NCBI GenBank assembly: GCA_027487795.1
Contig: JAIYCX010000037.1
Span: forward strand, 1 to 64,000
Length of the DNA: 64,000 bases
DNA from: Pseudomonadota bacterium
GTDB lineage: Bacteria; Bdellovibrionota_C; UBA2361; SZUA-149; DAOLCO01
Reading direction: 5' to 3'
The notes under the pieces are model-generated. The model saw nothing but the letters and a program-made list of their open reading frames with translations, did not search any database and was not told the origin of the DNA. Positions 25,568 through 34,405 of the stretch are shown here, piece after piece (position 1 is the first letter of the stretch; the number at the start of each line of letters is the position of its first letter). The position numbers were made by a program, and so were the translations under genes.

Positions 25568-26383
25568 TTAAGTCAAATCGGTACTAGCTTTTTTACTAGG
25601 CTTCTTTCCTAAATAGCCATAATAACCATAATAACCGTATTGTCTTAAAGAATCTGAACACTCATTTAGGACTATTCCAAGTAGAGTGTGTGGTTTTAGC
25701 AGATTTACTGCTTCTTTTACTAACTGCTTTTCTGTTCTCCATGCACGAGCTACTAATAAGGTAGCAGATGCTAATTGAGAAATAGATAATACTTCAGAAC
25801 ACATTAGAGACGGAGGACAGTCGAGGACCACATGTCTATAATTCTTTTTTAATTCAGTAAGTAAGAGTTTAAAACCGGGAGATTCTAATATTCTTGTTGA
25901 ATCCACTACGTGCGATCCGGCAGTTATGACATCTAAACCAGGCTCAACTTGCTTGATAACTTTATCATATATTTCTCCTCCAACTAACAAATCACTTAGA
26001 CCTGGAGCATTATTTAATTTAAAAAAACGATGGACATTCGGTTTTCTAAGATCACAATCAACTAAAATTGTAGAACCTTCTGGGTCATTCGCAAATGCCC
26101 TAGATAAATTAATAGAAACTAAACTTTTACCTTCAGAAGGTACTGCACTTGTGATAGCTAAACAGTCTGTTTTTTCTATAGATAAACTTTGTCGATCTAA
26201 TTGAGCTCTAAGCATTCTAAAACGCTCTGCTGCTTCTAAATCAAGTGTTGCTCCATTTGATAGTAATATATAGCCATCCGAAAGACTACCTGCTTCTCCT
26301 AAAATAAGATCTGTATCTGGAATTAGAGTTTTACTGCGGAACTTACTTTTTAATATAGTAAGTAATTTATTTAAAAATTTCAT
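25568..26383 (-). CDS. Bacterial tyrosine kinase, CpsD/CapB type (exopolysaccharide)
   Basis: 271 residues. Walker A is SAVPSEGKS (79-87), where Ser replaces the usual Gly; Walker A' is ILVDCDLRKP (106-115). The C-terminus carries a tyrosine cluster QYGYYGYYGYLG with Tyr at 249, 251, 252, 254, 255 and 257, the autophosphorylation tail of BY-kinases. It acts with the Wzz-like membrane partner encoded just upstream (10-base gap), as a split kinase and chain-length pair. Phosphorylation cycles control polymer length and export. The length and layout fit XrtA/PEP-CTERM-associated tyrosine kinases. Confidence 0.92.
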   Translation of the reverse strand: MKFLNKLLTILKSKFRSKTLIPDTDLILGEAGSLSDGYILLSNGATLDLEAAERFRMLRAQLDRQSLSIEKTDCLAITSAVPSEGKSLVSINLSRAFANDPEGSTILVDCDLRKPNVHRFFKLNNAPGLSDLLVGGEIYDKVIKQVEPGLDVITAGSHVVDSTRILESPGFKLLLTELKKNYRHVVLDCPPSLMCSEVLSISQLASATLLVARAWRTEKQLVKEAVNLLKPHTLLGIVLNECSDSLRQYGYYGYYGYLGKKPSKKASTDLT

Positions 26384-26393
26384 AATTGGCTAA

Positions 26394-27950
26394 CTAGATT
26401 GCTAATAAAATCACTAATATCCCAAATATAGTAACTCCAATTGAGCTATATAATGAAGTGAGGATAAGTTTTCTTCTCTGTTCCCTGCTTCCACTAGTAT
26501 TAAGTGGTGGAATTAGTCCTAAAATTGGAAGTTCATTAAATGTTGCCTCTACATCCTTCTTAGATTTAAAAGCTCCGTTAAAAAAGTAGAATGCTACGGG
26601 TACCCCTAAAAAAACTATTAATCCAAATATGAATCCTCCCAAAAAAATTAAAATTCTATCTGGTCCAGCTGGTTCTTCAGCTTTTCTAGGTGGTTCTATT
26701 ATTCTAAATCTAGATCCGCGTTGACTTTGAATTAAATTTGCTTGGATAGCGGATCTTTCTCTTTCCATAACTAGCTTATCGTATATTAATCTAGTTGTTT
26801 CATAATCTCTCTCTATTTCTATTAGCTCAACTTCCTTAATAGGAATTGATCTAATTACTTTATCTAACTCTTCTAAACGTTTTTTATTTAGTTCATTTTC
26901 ATTTGTAAGAGCAGTATTTCTTACTTGTAGTTCATTAATTTCTCTCTTAATTACTCGACCTTCTCTATTACTATTTGATGAAGATCTTGCTGGACCTTTG
27001 GAAGTGGAACTACTTCCAGCTCCCCTTGCTTCAAGAGTTTCTATTCTTTTCTGTACCGCCAAGACCTCGGGATGTTTATCTGAATATTTACTTTTTAAAA
27101 TACTTAAAGCTTGTTTTTGTGAAGATAAGCTACCTAGATCATCAAGGTTAGATTCTGAAACAGACCCGCTAGTATCTCTAGAAGCGACTTGAAAGTCCTG
27201 TTCTAAATAGCTAATCCTGCCTTTATTCTGCAATATAATCTGTGAATTAGTCGAAATTCTACCACTGAGTTCTCTATGATCGGTAATAGCTCTTTCTCTC
27301 TGTTCTGGAAGTTTCCCAGCGTTACGACTCATATAATCTTGTCGTTTTTTTTCTATGTCTTGCAGTCTGTGTTCCACATCTTTCAATTGTGAATTAAAAA
27401 ACTCTTCAGTACCTTGTGTTTCAGATCTTACTGAAATTAAACTTTCTTGAACTAACGCATTTTGAAGTTCTGTAGCTACGTTGTATGCAAGATCTCTATT
27501 TTGGTGGGAGAAACTAACTCTAAAACTTGGTGAGCTATCCTGCGATTTACTTATTAGAGACTGAAGAGTTTGTAATGCATATGCTTTTTGAAATTTCTTA
27601 ATTGCCTCATCTTGCTTAGAAATTCCTTTTAAATTTGGATAAAGATTTAGTCTTTGAATAATTTTTAAAAGTCTTTCTCTTGAAATTAATTCTTGAATCA
27701 AAGCATCAAACTTTTCACTTTCTTCTTTTTTTGTTGAATTATCTAATAAATTACTTTGAATCTGTTGAGGTTGAACATAAACAGAAAAGTCAGAAGTGAA
27801 ATAACTAGGTAATCTAATAGATACTAAGGCAACTAAAACAAAAACTGCTAAGGCAGGCGGTAAAGATAGTCGCCAATATCTAGTGAAGGTAGTTTTTATA
27901 TTACTCAAAATTTCCAGAGGGCTGGCAGATTGAGTTTCGTTAAAGTTCAT
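26394..27950 (-). CDS. Polysaccharide chain-length determinant (Wzz/GumC family)
   Basis: 518 residues. A transmembrane helix near 32-52 and a second one near 435-460 flank a long periplasmic coiled-coil region (about 60-420). A third hydrophobic segment is at the C-terminus (about 498-516). The Pro-rich stretch EPPRKAEEPAGPDRI before the second helix is the family motif. There is no kinase domain, which is supplied by the next gene. It controls the chain length and export of the exopolysaccharide. Its size is close to that of XrtA-system chain-length proteins (about 500). It is divergent from the TPR lipoprotein gene. Confidence 0.9.
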   Translation of the reverse strand: MNFNETQSASPLEILSNIKTTFTRYWRLSLPPALAVFVLVALVSIRLPSYFTSDFSVYVQPQQIQSNLLDNSTKKEESEKFDALIQELISRERLLKIIQRLNLYPNLKGISKQDEAIKKFQKAYALQTLQSLISKSQDSSPSFRVSFSHQNRDLAYNVATELQNALVQESLISVRSETQGTEEFFNSQLKDVEHRLQDIEKKRQDYMSRNAGKLPEQRERAITDHRELSGRISTNSQIILQNKGRISYLEQDFQVASRDTSGSVSESNLDDLGSLSSQKQALSILKSKYSDKHPEVLAVQKRIETLEARGAGSSSTSKGPARSSSNSNREGRVIKREINELQVRNTALTNENELNKKRLEELDKVIRSIPIKEVELIEIERDYETTRLIYDKLVMERERSAIQANLIQSQRGSRFRIIEPPRKAEEPAGPDRILIFLGGFIFGLIVFLGVPVAFYFFNGAFKSKKDVEATFNELPILGLIPPLNTSGSREQRRKLILTSLYSSIGVTIFGILVILLAI

Positions 27951-28074
27951 ATAATTAGTTAGGAATCTAGTGGTTGATGCGGTAAAACAAAGTGAATAAA
28001 TATTTAAAATGGCTTAATAACAGTATGTTTTGTTATGTGAAAGATTAAATATTAGATTCATTGTCTTTTATGTC

Positions 28075-28091
28075 TTAATTAAGTTAATTAA
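28075..28091. promoter_or_regulatory. Repeated TTAATTAA in the divergent exopolysaccharide promoter region
   Basis: TTAATTAA-G-TTAATTAA forms both a direct and a palindromic repeat in the 232-bp spacer between the Wzz-like and TPR-lipoprotein genes. It could bind a regulator shared by the two divergent units. The base composition makes chance occurrence plausible. Confidence 0.3.
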
Positions 28092-28182
28092 TTTTATCCG
28101 ATTAAACGTTATAGTATCCTTTAAAACAAGTTTTGCCTATAACATGTTCAGCTAAATATCTGTAAATATTAAACACTTAAAT

Positions 28183-30459
28183 ATGATTTCTTTAAATAAT
28201 AAAAATAAACTTTTTTTTATAAGCCTAATTACTCTTAGTATTACAATTATAGTCCTCTGCAATGGATGTTCAAGTAAGAGTAACGACGAAAAATTTGCTG
28301 AAAAGATAAAGTCTGCAGAAGAATATAAAAAGAAAGAAAAGTTTCCAGAAGCAAGAATTGACCTTCAAAGCGCTATCGATCTAAAACCAGAAAACGCAGA
28401 AGCATACTATCAACTAGCAGAAGTACTATTAAGATTAAGCGAATACGCTAGAGCACTTGAAAATTATAACTCGGCTATTAATTATGATCCCAAACATATA
28501 CTAGCTAGAGTTCATCTTGCGTCTATTCAGATAATAGCCAAGCAGTATGAACAAGCTGAAAATAATATCAATGCAGTACTTGAATTAGAGCCACAAAATG
28601 AAGAAGCTCGAATACTAAAAGCTAATTTAGTTTCTTCAGGTCCTAGAAGAAATGTCAAAGAAGCTAAAAGTATATTATTAGATGTACTTTCAAAAAATCC
28701 AAATAGTGTCCCTGCACTAGGGTCACTAGGACATCTTGAACTTTCTGATGAACAAAGAAATACGAAAGATAAAACAAGTGGGGAAAAGCTAGCAGAAGAA
28801 TATTTTCTTAAAGCTCTAGCAATAGATCCTAAAAATCAAGCTGTGCATATGGCGTTAGCTGATCTTTATTCAAGACAAGGGCGTTTAGATGAAGCACAAA
28901 CTGCGCTGTCAGAATTAGTTAATAAGAATCCAGAACAATCAGGATTAAGATATGTATTAGGTGAATTTTTTCTAAGAAGAGGGCTAAATGATAAAGCTCT
29001 TGAACAATATGAACAAATCATAGAAAAAGATCCCAAAAGAAGTGAAGCAAGAGACAGGCTCTACGATATGTATCTTGCTAGACAAGAGAATGAAAAAGCT
29101 AAAACTTTAGCTTCAGATTTAGAAAAAAAACTTAGTAACGATAAACTAATCCCATACTTCCAAGGAAGAAATGAGGAAATTAATGGCAATTTAGATAAAG
29201 CTCTTGTTCTATATCTTCAAGCAATTTCAAATGATAGTACTTTCTCACCTGCTTTTAGAAAAGCTGGAACCATAGAAATAGCTAAAGGAAAAGTTACAGA
29301 AGGAATAGAACACTTAACTCAATCTATTTCAATAGATCCAGGCGATGTTGGTGCAAGATTAACATTAGCAAAAACTAATATGCTCAGAGGCAACGTAAAC
29401 CAAGCAAAGGAACATGTAGAACAAGTTCTCCAACGCTTTCCCAAGCAACTTGGTGCAAATATAATTAGAGCTGATATTGCTTTGATAGAAGGTGACGTTG
29501 ATAGAGCAAGATATGTATACGAATTTCTTACTCAAAATTATCCAAATGTTCCCGTAGGATACTATAAATTAGCTATGCTAGAAGAAAAATCTAAAAATTT
29601 CGATAAAGCTATAGAGCTATATGAAAAAGTACTTACTTTTGACGAAGGAGTACTCGCTCCTGGAAGAAGACTAGTTCTTTGTTTGAATGAACAAAAAAAA
29701 CCTTCTTCAGAAATGATCTCTAAAATTAATACATACAGAGAAAATAGTAAAAAGAGTAAGGCAGAGTATGATGTTTTAATTGGCTCTATATTAATCGCAG
29801 ATCCTGGTATTCCAAACCGTATTGAATTAGCAAAAGAGAAATTTAATTCGGCACTTAAAGAAAATCCTAATTTAATTGGAGCTTACTTTGCCCTAGGCGG
29901 ACTTGATGCAATGGGAGGTGATACTAAAGCTGCGATTGAAAATTATAAAAAACTACTAGAACAAGACCCCAATCATATTCCAACAAGAATGTTACTAGCC
30001 CTAAACTATGAGAGAGAGAATAATTATTCTGAAGCCGCAGAATCTTATAAAAAGATCCTAGATAAATCACCAAGATTTGCTCCCGCAGCTAATAATTTAG
30101 CATATATATTCTCTGAACATTTGAAAGGCAGCGACTTAAATGAAGCACTAAGACTTGCTGAAATAGCTAAGGAAGAACTACCTAGAGAAAGCAGCGTCGC
30201 TGACACCCTTGCTTGGGTACATTATAAAAAGGGCAATCCAAGGGCAGCATTACCTATTCTACTAGAAGCTGTAAAAATTGAAAAAGAACAAGAACCTACC
30301 CAAGGTATAAATCCCGAAATACTTTATCATTTAGCACTTGTTCAAAAAGACACAGGTGATAAATCTGAAGCAAAGAAAACTATAAATCTTGCAATTGAAA
30401 AAGCAGGACCTAAGTATCCCTTATTAGAAGAAATGAAAAAATTTGCTAACAGTTTTTAA
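28183..30459 (+). CDS. TPR-repeat lipoprotein, exopolysaccharide system (PrsT-like)
   Basis: 758 residues. The signal ends at VLCNGC29, a lipoprotein-type site. The rest is a long array of tetratricopeptide repeats (about 18 by eye, 34-residue period, with LKPENAEAYYQLAEVLL-type units). Length and composition resemble PrsT, the TPR lipoprotein of XrtA/PEP-CTERM loci (usually about 900), which is thought to help assemble or export the polysaccharide. It is the first gene of a rightward pair with the Wza-like export protein and divergent from Wzz and the tyrosine kinase. Confidence 0.82.
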   Translation: MISLNNKNKLFFISLITLSITIIVLCNGCSSKSNDEKFAEKIKSAEEYKKKEKFPEARIDLQSAIDLKPENAEAYYQLAEVLLRLSEYARALENYNSAINYDPKHILARVHLASIQIIAKQYEQAENNINAVLELEPQNEEARILKANLVSSGPRRNVKEAKSILLDVLSKNPNSVPALGSLGHLELSDEQRNTKDKTSGEKLAEEYFLKALAIDPKNQAVHMALADLYSRQGRLDEAQTALSELVNKNPEQSGLRYVLGEFFLRRGLNDKALEQYEQIIEKDPKRSEARDRLYDMYLARQENEKAKTLASDLEKKLSNDKLIPYFQGRNEEINGNLDKALVLYLQAISNDSTFSPAFRKAGTIEIAKGKVTEGIEHLTQSISIDPGDVGARLTLAKTNMLRGNVNQAKEHVEQVLQRFPKQLGANIIRADIALIEGDVDRARYVYEFLTQNYPNVPVGYYKLAMLEEKSKNFDKAIELYEKVLTFDEGVLAPGRRLVLCLNEQKKPSSEMISKINTYRENSKKSKAEYDVLIGSILIADPGIPNRIELAKEKFNSALKENPNLIGAYFALGGLDAMGGDTKAAIENYKKLLEQDPNHIPTRMLLALNYERENNYSEAAESYKKILDKSPRFAPAANNLAYIFSEHLKGSDLNEALRLAEIAKEELPRESSVADTLAWVHYKKGNPRAALPILLEAVKIEKEQEPTQGINPEILYHLALVQKDTGDKSEAKKTINLAIEKAGPKYPLLEEMKKFANSF

Positions 30460-30512
30460 AATATTCAAAAAATTAGCATTTTAATAATTAGTAATAAGAT
30501 TAATTAAAATTT

Positions 30513-31115
30513 ATGATGAAAAAAATAAACTTAAATCTAGCTGCAATCTGTTTAACAGTTGGGATAGCAATAATGACGGGTTGTGCTGCTGGTAATTACA
30601 GCCCTATTTCTGAGCTATCAGAATCAAAAGATAAATCAAAATCATATATAGTTAAACCAGGAGATATTCTAAATATTCAGGTTTGGGGAGAACCTAAGGT
30701 TTCCGGCGAAGCCGTTGTCAGACAAGATGGTAGATTTTCTATCCCCTTAGTAGACGAAGTTCAAGCTGAAGGTCGTAGCCTAACAGAAATAACAAATGAT
30801 TTAGTGAGCAAATTATCAGAGTTTATACCATCAGCTTCAGTTAATATTTCATTAAATCAATCTTCAGCAATAGTCTATTATTTAACAGGTACATTTGCTA
30901 AGCCTGGTGAATTTAGAACGGACAAGCAAGTTACTATTTTACAAGCAATTGCAACTGGTGGTGGATTTGCACCTTTTGCGAACAAGTCTAATTTAGTTCT
31001 TATTAGAAAGTCTGGAGAAAATGAAAAAAGATACAGACTTAGTTACGAAAAAATAATAGAAGGTTTACAACCTAATCCTCAATTAGAAACTGGTGATATA
31101 TTATCAGTTCAGTAA
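30513..31115 (+). CDS. Polysaccharide export lipoprotein (Wza/EpsE-like)
   Basis: 200 residues. The lipoprotein signal ends at IMTGC24. The Poly_export domain (about 42-125) has YIVKPGDILNIQVWGEP and RQDGRFSIPLVDEVQAEG, followed by an SLBB-type segment with YYLTGTFAKPGEF and TILQAIATGGGF. The protein is short, like XrtA-type EpsE, and lacks the C-terminal helix barrel of Wza, so the outer-membrane channel may need another protein. A beta-barrel protein is encoded at 52714-54159. It follows the TPR lipoprotein by 53 bases. Confidence 0.9.
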   Translation: MMKKINLNLAAICLTVGIAIMTGCAAGNYSPISELSESKDKSKSYIVKPGDILNIQVWGEPKVSGEAVVRQDGRFSIPLVDEVQAEGRSLTEITNDLVSKLSEFIPSASVNISLNQSSAIVYYLTGTFAKPGEFRTDKQVTILQAIATGGGFAPFANKSNLVLIRKSGENEKRYRLSYEKIIEGLQPNPQLETGDILSVQ

Positions 31116-31131
31116 ACATTAAGATATTCTA

Positions 31132-32835
31132 GTGTCTAAAACTAATATTCAATCAAATAAAATAAAGCTAGGTCTTCTAGGACCAGAGTACTCATACTCC
31201 GACCTAGCTTCTACAAGAATTAAACTCCCCCACTCTAAATATTATACAAAAAATATTTTAGAATGTATAAAAAAAGTGAGTTCATCTGAACTAGACTTTT
31301 GTCTAGTACCATTAGAAAACATATTAAATGGCATGGTAGGTGAAACAATTGATGCGCTATCTAAGTATAGCGAGTCAATAAAGATAATTGATTCTTGTAT
31401 ATATCAAATAAATCACTGCATAGGGGTAAAATCAAATTTCGAGGGCAATCTAAAAGATATTACAGAAATCTATTCTCATCCTCAAGCTAGTGGACAATCA
31501 CTAGATTTTATTGATAAACAACTAGCTAACGTATGTATAATTGGAACAGATAGCACAAGCGAAGCTGTTAGATTGATGTCTGAATCTTCCAACATCTCTT
31601 CAGCTGCAATAGCTTCTGAAGAAGCCTTAAAAAAATATAGCTCAAAAATATTAACACAGATTCCGCTAGAGAGCTTAAATTTTACAAGGTTTATTTTAGT
31701 TACAAATAAAAAATTACCTGTTCATAATTTAGAGATACTTCCAGCTGGAAATAAAAAACATATCACTTCTTTTTGCATAAACCCAAGAAGTGATAGGCAA
31801 GGTCTACTACTTGATTTACTTAACATTATTTCAAAAGATTATGGATGTAACCTTGCAAGTATCCATTCTCGACCTGATAAAGCAGGAGGGTTTATCTTCT
31901 TTTTTGAAATTGAAGGGTCAATAGAAACTACAGAAATAAGTGAGTGTATAAAAGAATTAGATAGATTTTGTAAAAATGACACAGGAGGAAGAGCATACTT
32001 ATCTCTACTAGGTAGTTATCCTAAAGAGATTTTTTCCGGCGGGAAAATTAAAAAAATCTCTATTATCGGCGGCGATGGAGTAATGGGTTCGTGGTTAAAA
32101 AGTTTTTACGAGAAAAATGGAATTACAACTGAATCTATAGACTTGAAAAGCGATAAATCAGAGCTTAAGAATTCTGATGTAATAATATTTTCTGTCCCCA
32201 TGAACTTGATAGAACATATTTGCAATGAACTTAAAGAATTTATCAATCCTAAGGCACTACTAGTAGAGAATTGCTCAGTTAAATCTAATTGCTTAACAAA
32301 AATAAAAGACATCTTTCATGAAGGTCAAGAAGTGCTTGGCATTCACACTATGTTTGGTCCAAGTGAAGATAGCTTGAAAGGCCTCAATGTAATAGTTACA
32401 GAAATTTCACCCTCATCAGAGATAGCTCAAGAGTATATTGATTTATTTTATAAAGACGGAGCAAAAATATCAAAAGCAAGTATTGAGGTTCATGATAAAG
32501 CAGTAGCGATACTTCAAGGTCTAATTCAATTTAACTCATTTACATTAGCCAGTATGTTATCAAATGAAGAGTTGGATATTAAATCATTAAAACCTTTTCT
32601 TACTCCTAACTCCATATCCGCACTATCTTCCTTGGAAAAATTTCTTAATCAGTCAGAAGACTTAGTTTACGATATTCAAACCTTAAATCCTGAAGTGAAA
32701 AAAATACGTGAGAGTCTTGAACAAGCCATTGAATATTTGATAACATCACTTGATAATAAAAATGACTTTAACAAACTATTTTCGAATTATAAGAATAGTT
32801 TAAAAAACAATCTTAGGTACTTATTAGAAGACTAA
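31132..32835 (+). CDS. Prephenate dehydratase-ACT-prephenate dehydrogenase fusion
   Basis: 567 residues, GTG start. Residues about 10-195 are prephenate dehydratase: YSHPQASGQS (114-123), a DSTSEAV segment and the catalytic FTRF at 184-187. Residues about 208-285 are an ACT domain, with NLASIHSRPDKAGGF matching the Phe-binding ESRP motif. Residues about 305-565 are a TyrA-type prephenate dehydrogenase: GGDGVMGSW (313-321) for NAD and GIHTMFGP (403-410), where the usual HPMFGP has Thr for Pro. No chorismate mutase domain is seen. One protein could thus serve both the Phe and Tyr branches. It starts 17 bases after the export lipoprotein gene. Confidence 0.88.
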   Translation: MSKTNIQSNKIKLGLLGPEYSYSDLASTRIKLPHSKYYTKNILECIKKVSSSELDFCLVPLENILNGMVGETIDALSKYSESIKIIDSCIYQINHCIGVKSNFEGNLKDITEIYSHPQASGQSLDFIDKQLANVCIIGTDSTSEAVRLMSESSNISSAAIASEEALKKYSSKILTQIPLESLNFTRFILVTNKKLPVHNLEILPAGNKKHITSFCINPRSDRQGLLLDLLNIISKDYGCNLASIHSRPDKAGGFIFFFEIEGSIETTEISECIKELDRFCKNDTGGRAYLSLLGSYPKEIFSGGKIKKISIIGGDGVMGSWLKSFYEKNGITTESIDLKSDKSELKNSDVIIFSVPMNLIEHICNELKEFINPKALLVENCSVKSNCLTKIKDIFHEGQEVLGIHTMFGPSEDSLKGLNVIVTEISPSSEIAQEYIDLFYKDGAKISKASIEVHDKAVAILQGLIQFNSFTLASMLSNEELDIKSLKPFLTPNSISALSSLEKFLNQSEDLVYDIQTLNPEVKKIRESLEQAIEYLITSLDNKNDFNKLFSNYKNSLKNNLRYLLED

Positions 32836-32839
32836 ATTT

Positions 32840-33202
32840 ATGAAAATTAAAAATATTTATAAAACATTTTATTACGTTTCTATATTCTTTTTAGTATTTT
32901 CAATTAATATACAAATATCAAACACATTATTAGCTCAGGGCTCAGGGCCAACTGGTTCTTTTACTGAAGCTGGTCTAGATGATAGTTTAATTCGTAATGC
33001 CGTTGGAAACTTGCTCAGACTATTAGAAGGAGCATTTGGCGCTTTAATAATGGTCGTAGCGGGCATATTAGCTATTATTGCAGCAGCAATGGGAAGTTAT
33101 AGAGCCGCAATGGGTATGCTAGTAGTTGCACTTGGTGCATTTATATTAAGAGCTCTAGTCTCTCTATTTTTTGGATCTGATTTTGAAGCCTATCAGTTAT
33201 AA
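32840..33202 (+). CDS. Small membrane protein, VirB2/TrbC-like by shape
   Basis: 120 residues. An N-terminal signal or anchor (about 10-33, with LLAQG as a possible cleavage site), a short polar part, then two close hydrophobic helices (about 62-85 and 88-112) rich in Ala and Gly. This layout resembles VirB2/TrbC-type pilins, but no conjugation genes are nearby and the match is by shape only. The gene begins four bases after the dehydratase-dehydrogenase fusion and overlaps the MscS gene, so the three may be co-transcribed. Confidence 0.5.
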   Translation: MKIKNIYKTFYYVSIFFLVFSINIQISNTLLAQGSGPTGSFTEAGLDDSLIRNAVGNLLRLLEGAFGALIMVVAGILAIIAAAMGSYRAAMGMLVVALGAFILRALVSLFFGSDFEAYQL

Positions 33203-34259
33203 TTCAATAATAGATTTTTTAAGCACAATTTCCGAATTTAAGTTTCTTGGTCAGAACGCTGACAATCTGTTATACGGGATATTAGTTTTTATATTTAGTT
33301 TAGTTTCACTTAAGTATACAAAACAACTATTACATAAAAAATTAAAAGGTCACCACTCTACCTCTAAACTACAATATTTAGTAGAACCTGGTATACTAGT
33401 ACTTACAAATTTTACTTCTTTACTTCTAGTTACCATTTCTATTTATCTGGGTTCTACTTTTTTAGTATTTGGGAAAAAATCACATCAAACTTTTTTAACT
33501 TTTTTAACTATTGTTTTTTTCTACCAATTAGGAATCTGGTTAGACGAACTCGGTCAATATGCTCTAAAAAAACGTTTTGCTAGTCATAATTCTGAAGATA
33601 ATACATATGCGACTTCTAGTTTCTGGTTAATTTCTTTCTTCATAAAAGTACTTAGTTGGTTACTGATTGTCTTAGTTCTATTAGATAATATAGGTATTAA
33701 TGTCACTGCCTTAGTTGCAGGTTTAGGCATTGGTGGTATAGCGATTGCGCTAGCTGTTCAAAATATTCTTAGCGACTTACTTTGTTCATTATCCATAGTC
33801 CTAGATAAGCCATTTGAAATCGGGGATTCTATAGTTGTAGGTAAGATCAGCGGAAAAGTAGAAAAAATTGGGGTTAAGTCTACTAGAATAAGAAGTATAA
33901 ATGGAGAACAAATAGTAATTGCTAATTCTGACTTAATAAAAAGTCAGATCTCAAATTTTAAAAGTCTAGAAGAGCGAAGAGCGGTTATTTCGCTTTCCTT
34001 AGACTATATAAACGAAAATGAAATACTAAAAATAATCCCTAATATTCTAAAAGAAATAATTAATTCTCATCAAACTGTACGCTTTGATAGAGCTCATTTA
34101 ATAAATCTAGCTGAAGCAAGTTTACAGTACGAAGCTGTATACTTTGTTCAGTCCTCCGATTACCCTCATTTTATGGATATACAACAAGCTATTAATTTTG
34201 AAATTTTAGATGCTTTTAAAAAACAAGATATTAAGCTCTTTCATACCCAAACTAAGTAA
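33171..34259 (+). CDS. Mechanosensitive ion channel, MscS family
   Basis: 362 residues from a TTG start; other non-ATG starts (for example TTG at 33183) are possible because no Met occurs near the N-terminus, and the chosen one overlaps the previous gene by 32 bases. Four hydrophobic helices, the last being the pore helix TM3 (NVTALVAGLGIGGIAIALAV), followed by the beta domain with DKPFEIGDSIVV and KVEKIGVKSTRIRS, and NSDLIKSQISN. It releases solutes upon osmotic downshock at the inner membrane. Confidence 0.9.
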   Translation: MDLILKPISYNSIIDFLSTISEFKFLGQNADNLLYGILVFIFSLVSLKYTKQLLHKKLKGHHSTSKLQYLVEPGILVLTNFTSLLLVTISIYLGSTFLVFGKKSHQTFLTFLTIVFFYQLGIWLDELGQYALKKRFASHNSEDNTYATSSFWLISFFIKVLSWLLIVLVLLDNIGINVTALVAGLGIGGIAIALAVQNILSDLLCSLSIVLDKPFEIGDSIVVGKISGKVEKIGVKSTRIRSINGEQIVIANSDLIKSQISNFKSLEERRAVISLSLDYINENEILKIIPNILKEIINSHQTVRFDRAHLINLAEASLQYEAVYFVQSSDYPHFMDIQQAINFEILDAFKKQDIKLFHTQTK

Positions 34260-34405
34260 GTACTAATCGGTCTTGAGATAGGAAATTTTTGCCTAAATAA
34301 ACTTCTGTTTTTTACTTGAGAAAAGCTAAACTACTGTTTTTTTTAATAATTAAGTCAGTAATACCTTCCTCTCACAACTAGCATATTTCTTGCGATTATA
34401 TCAGT

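Noticed and set aside
34260..34405. Sigma-54 promoter before flgK
   Set aside because: A GG...GC pair is present but spaced by 8 bases instead of 10. No sigma-28 match was convincing either.
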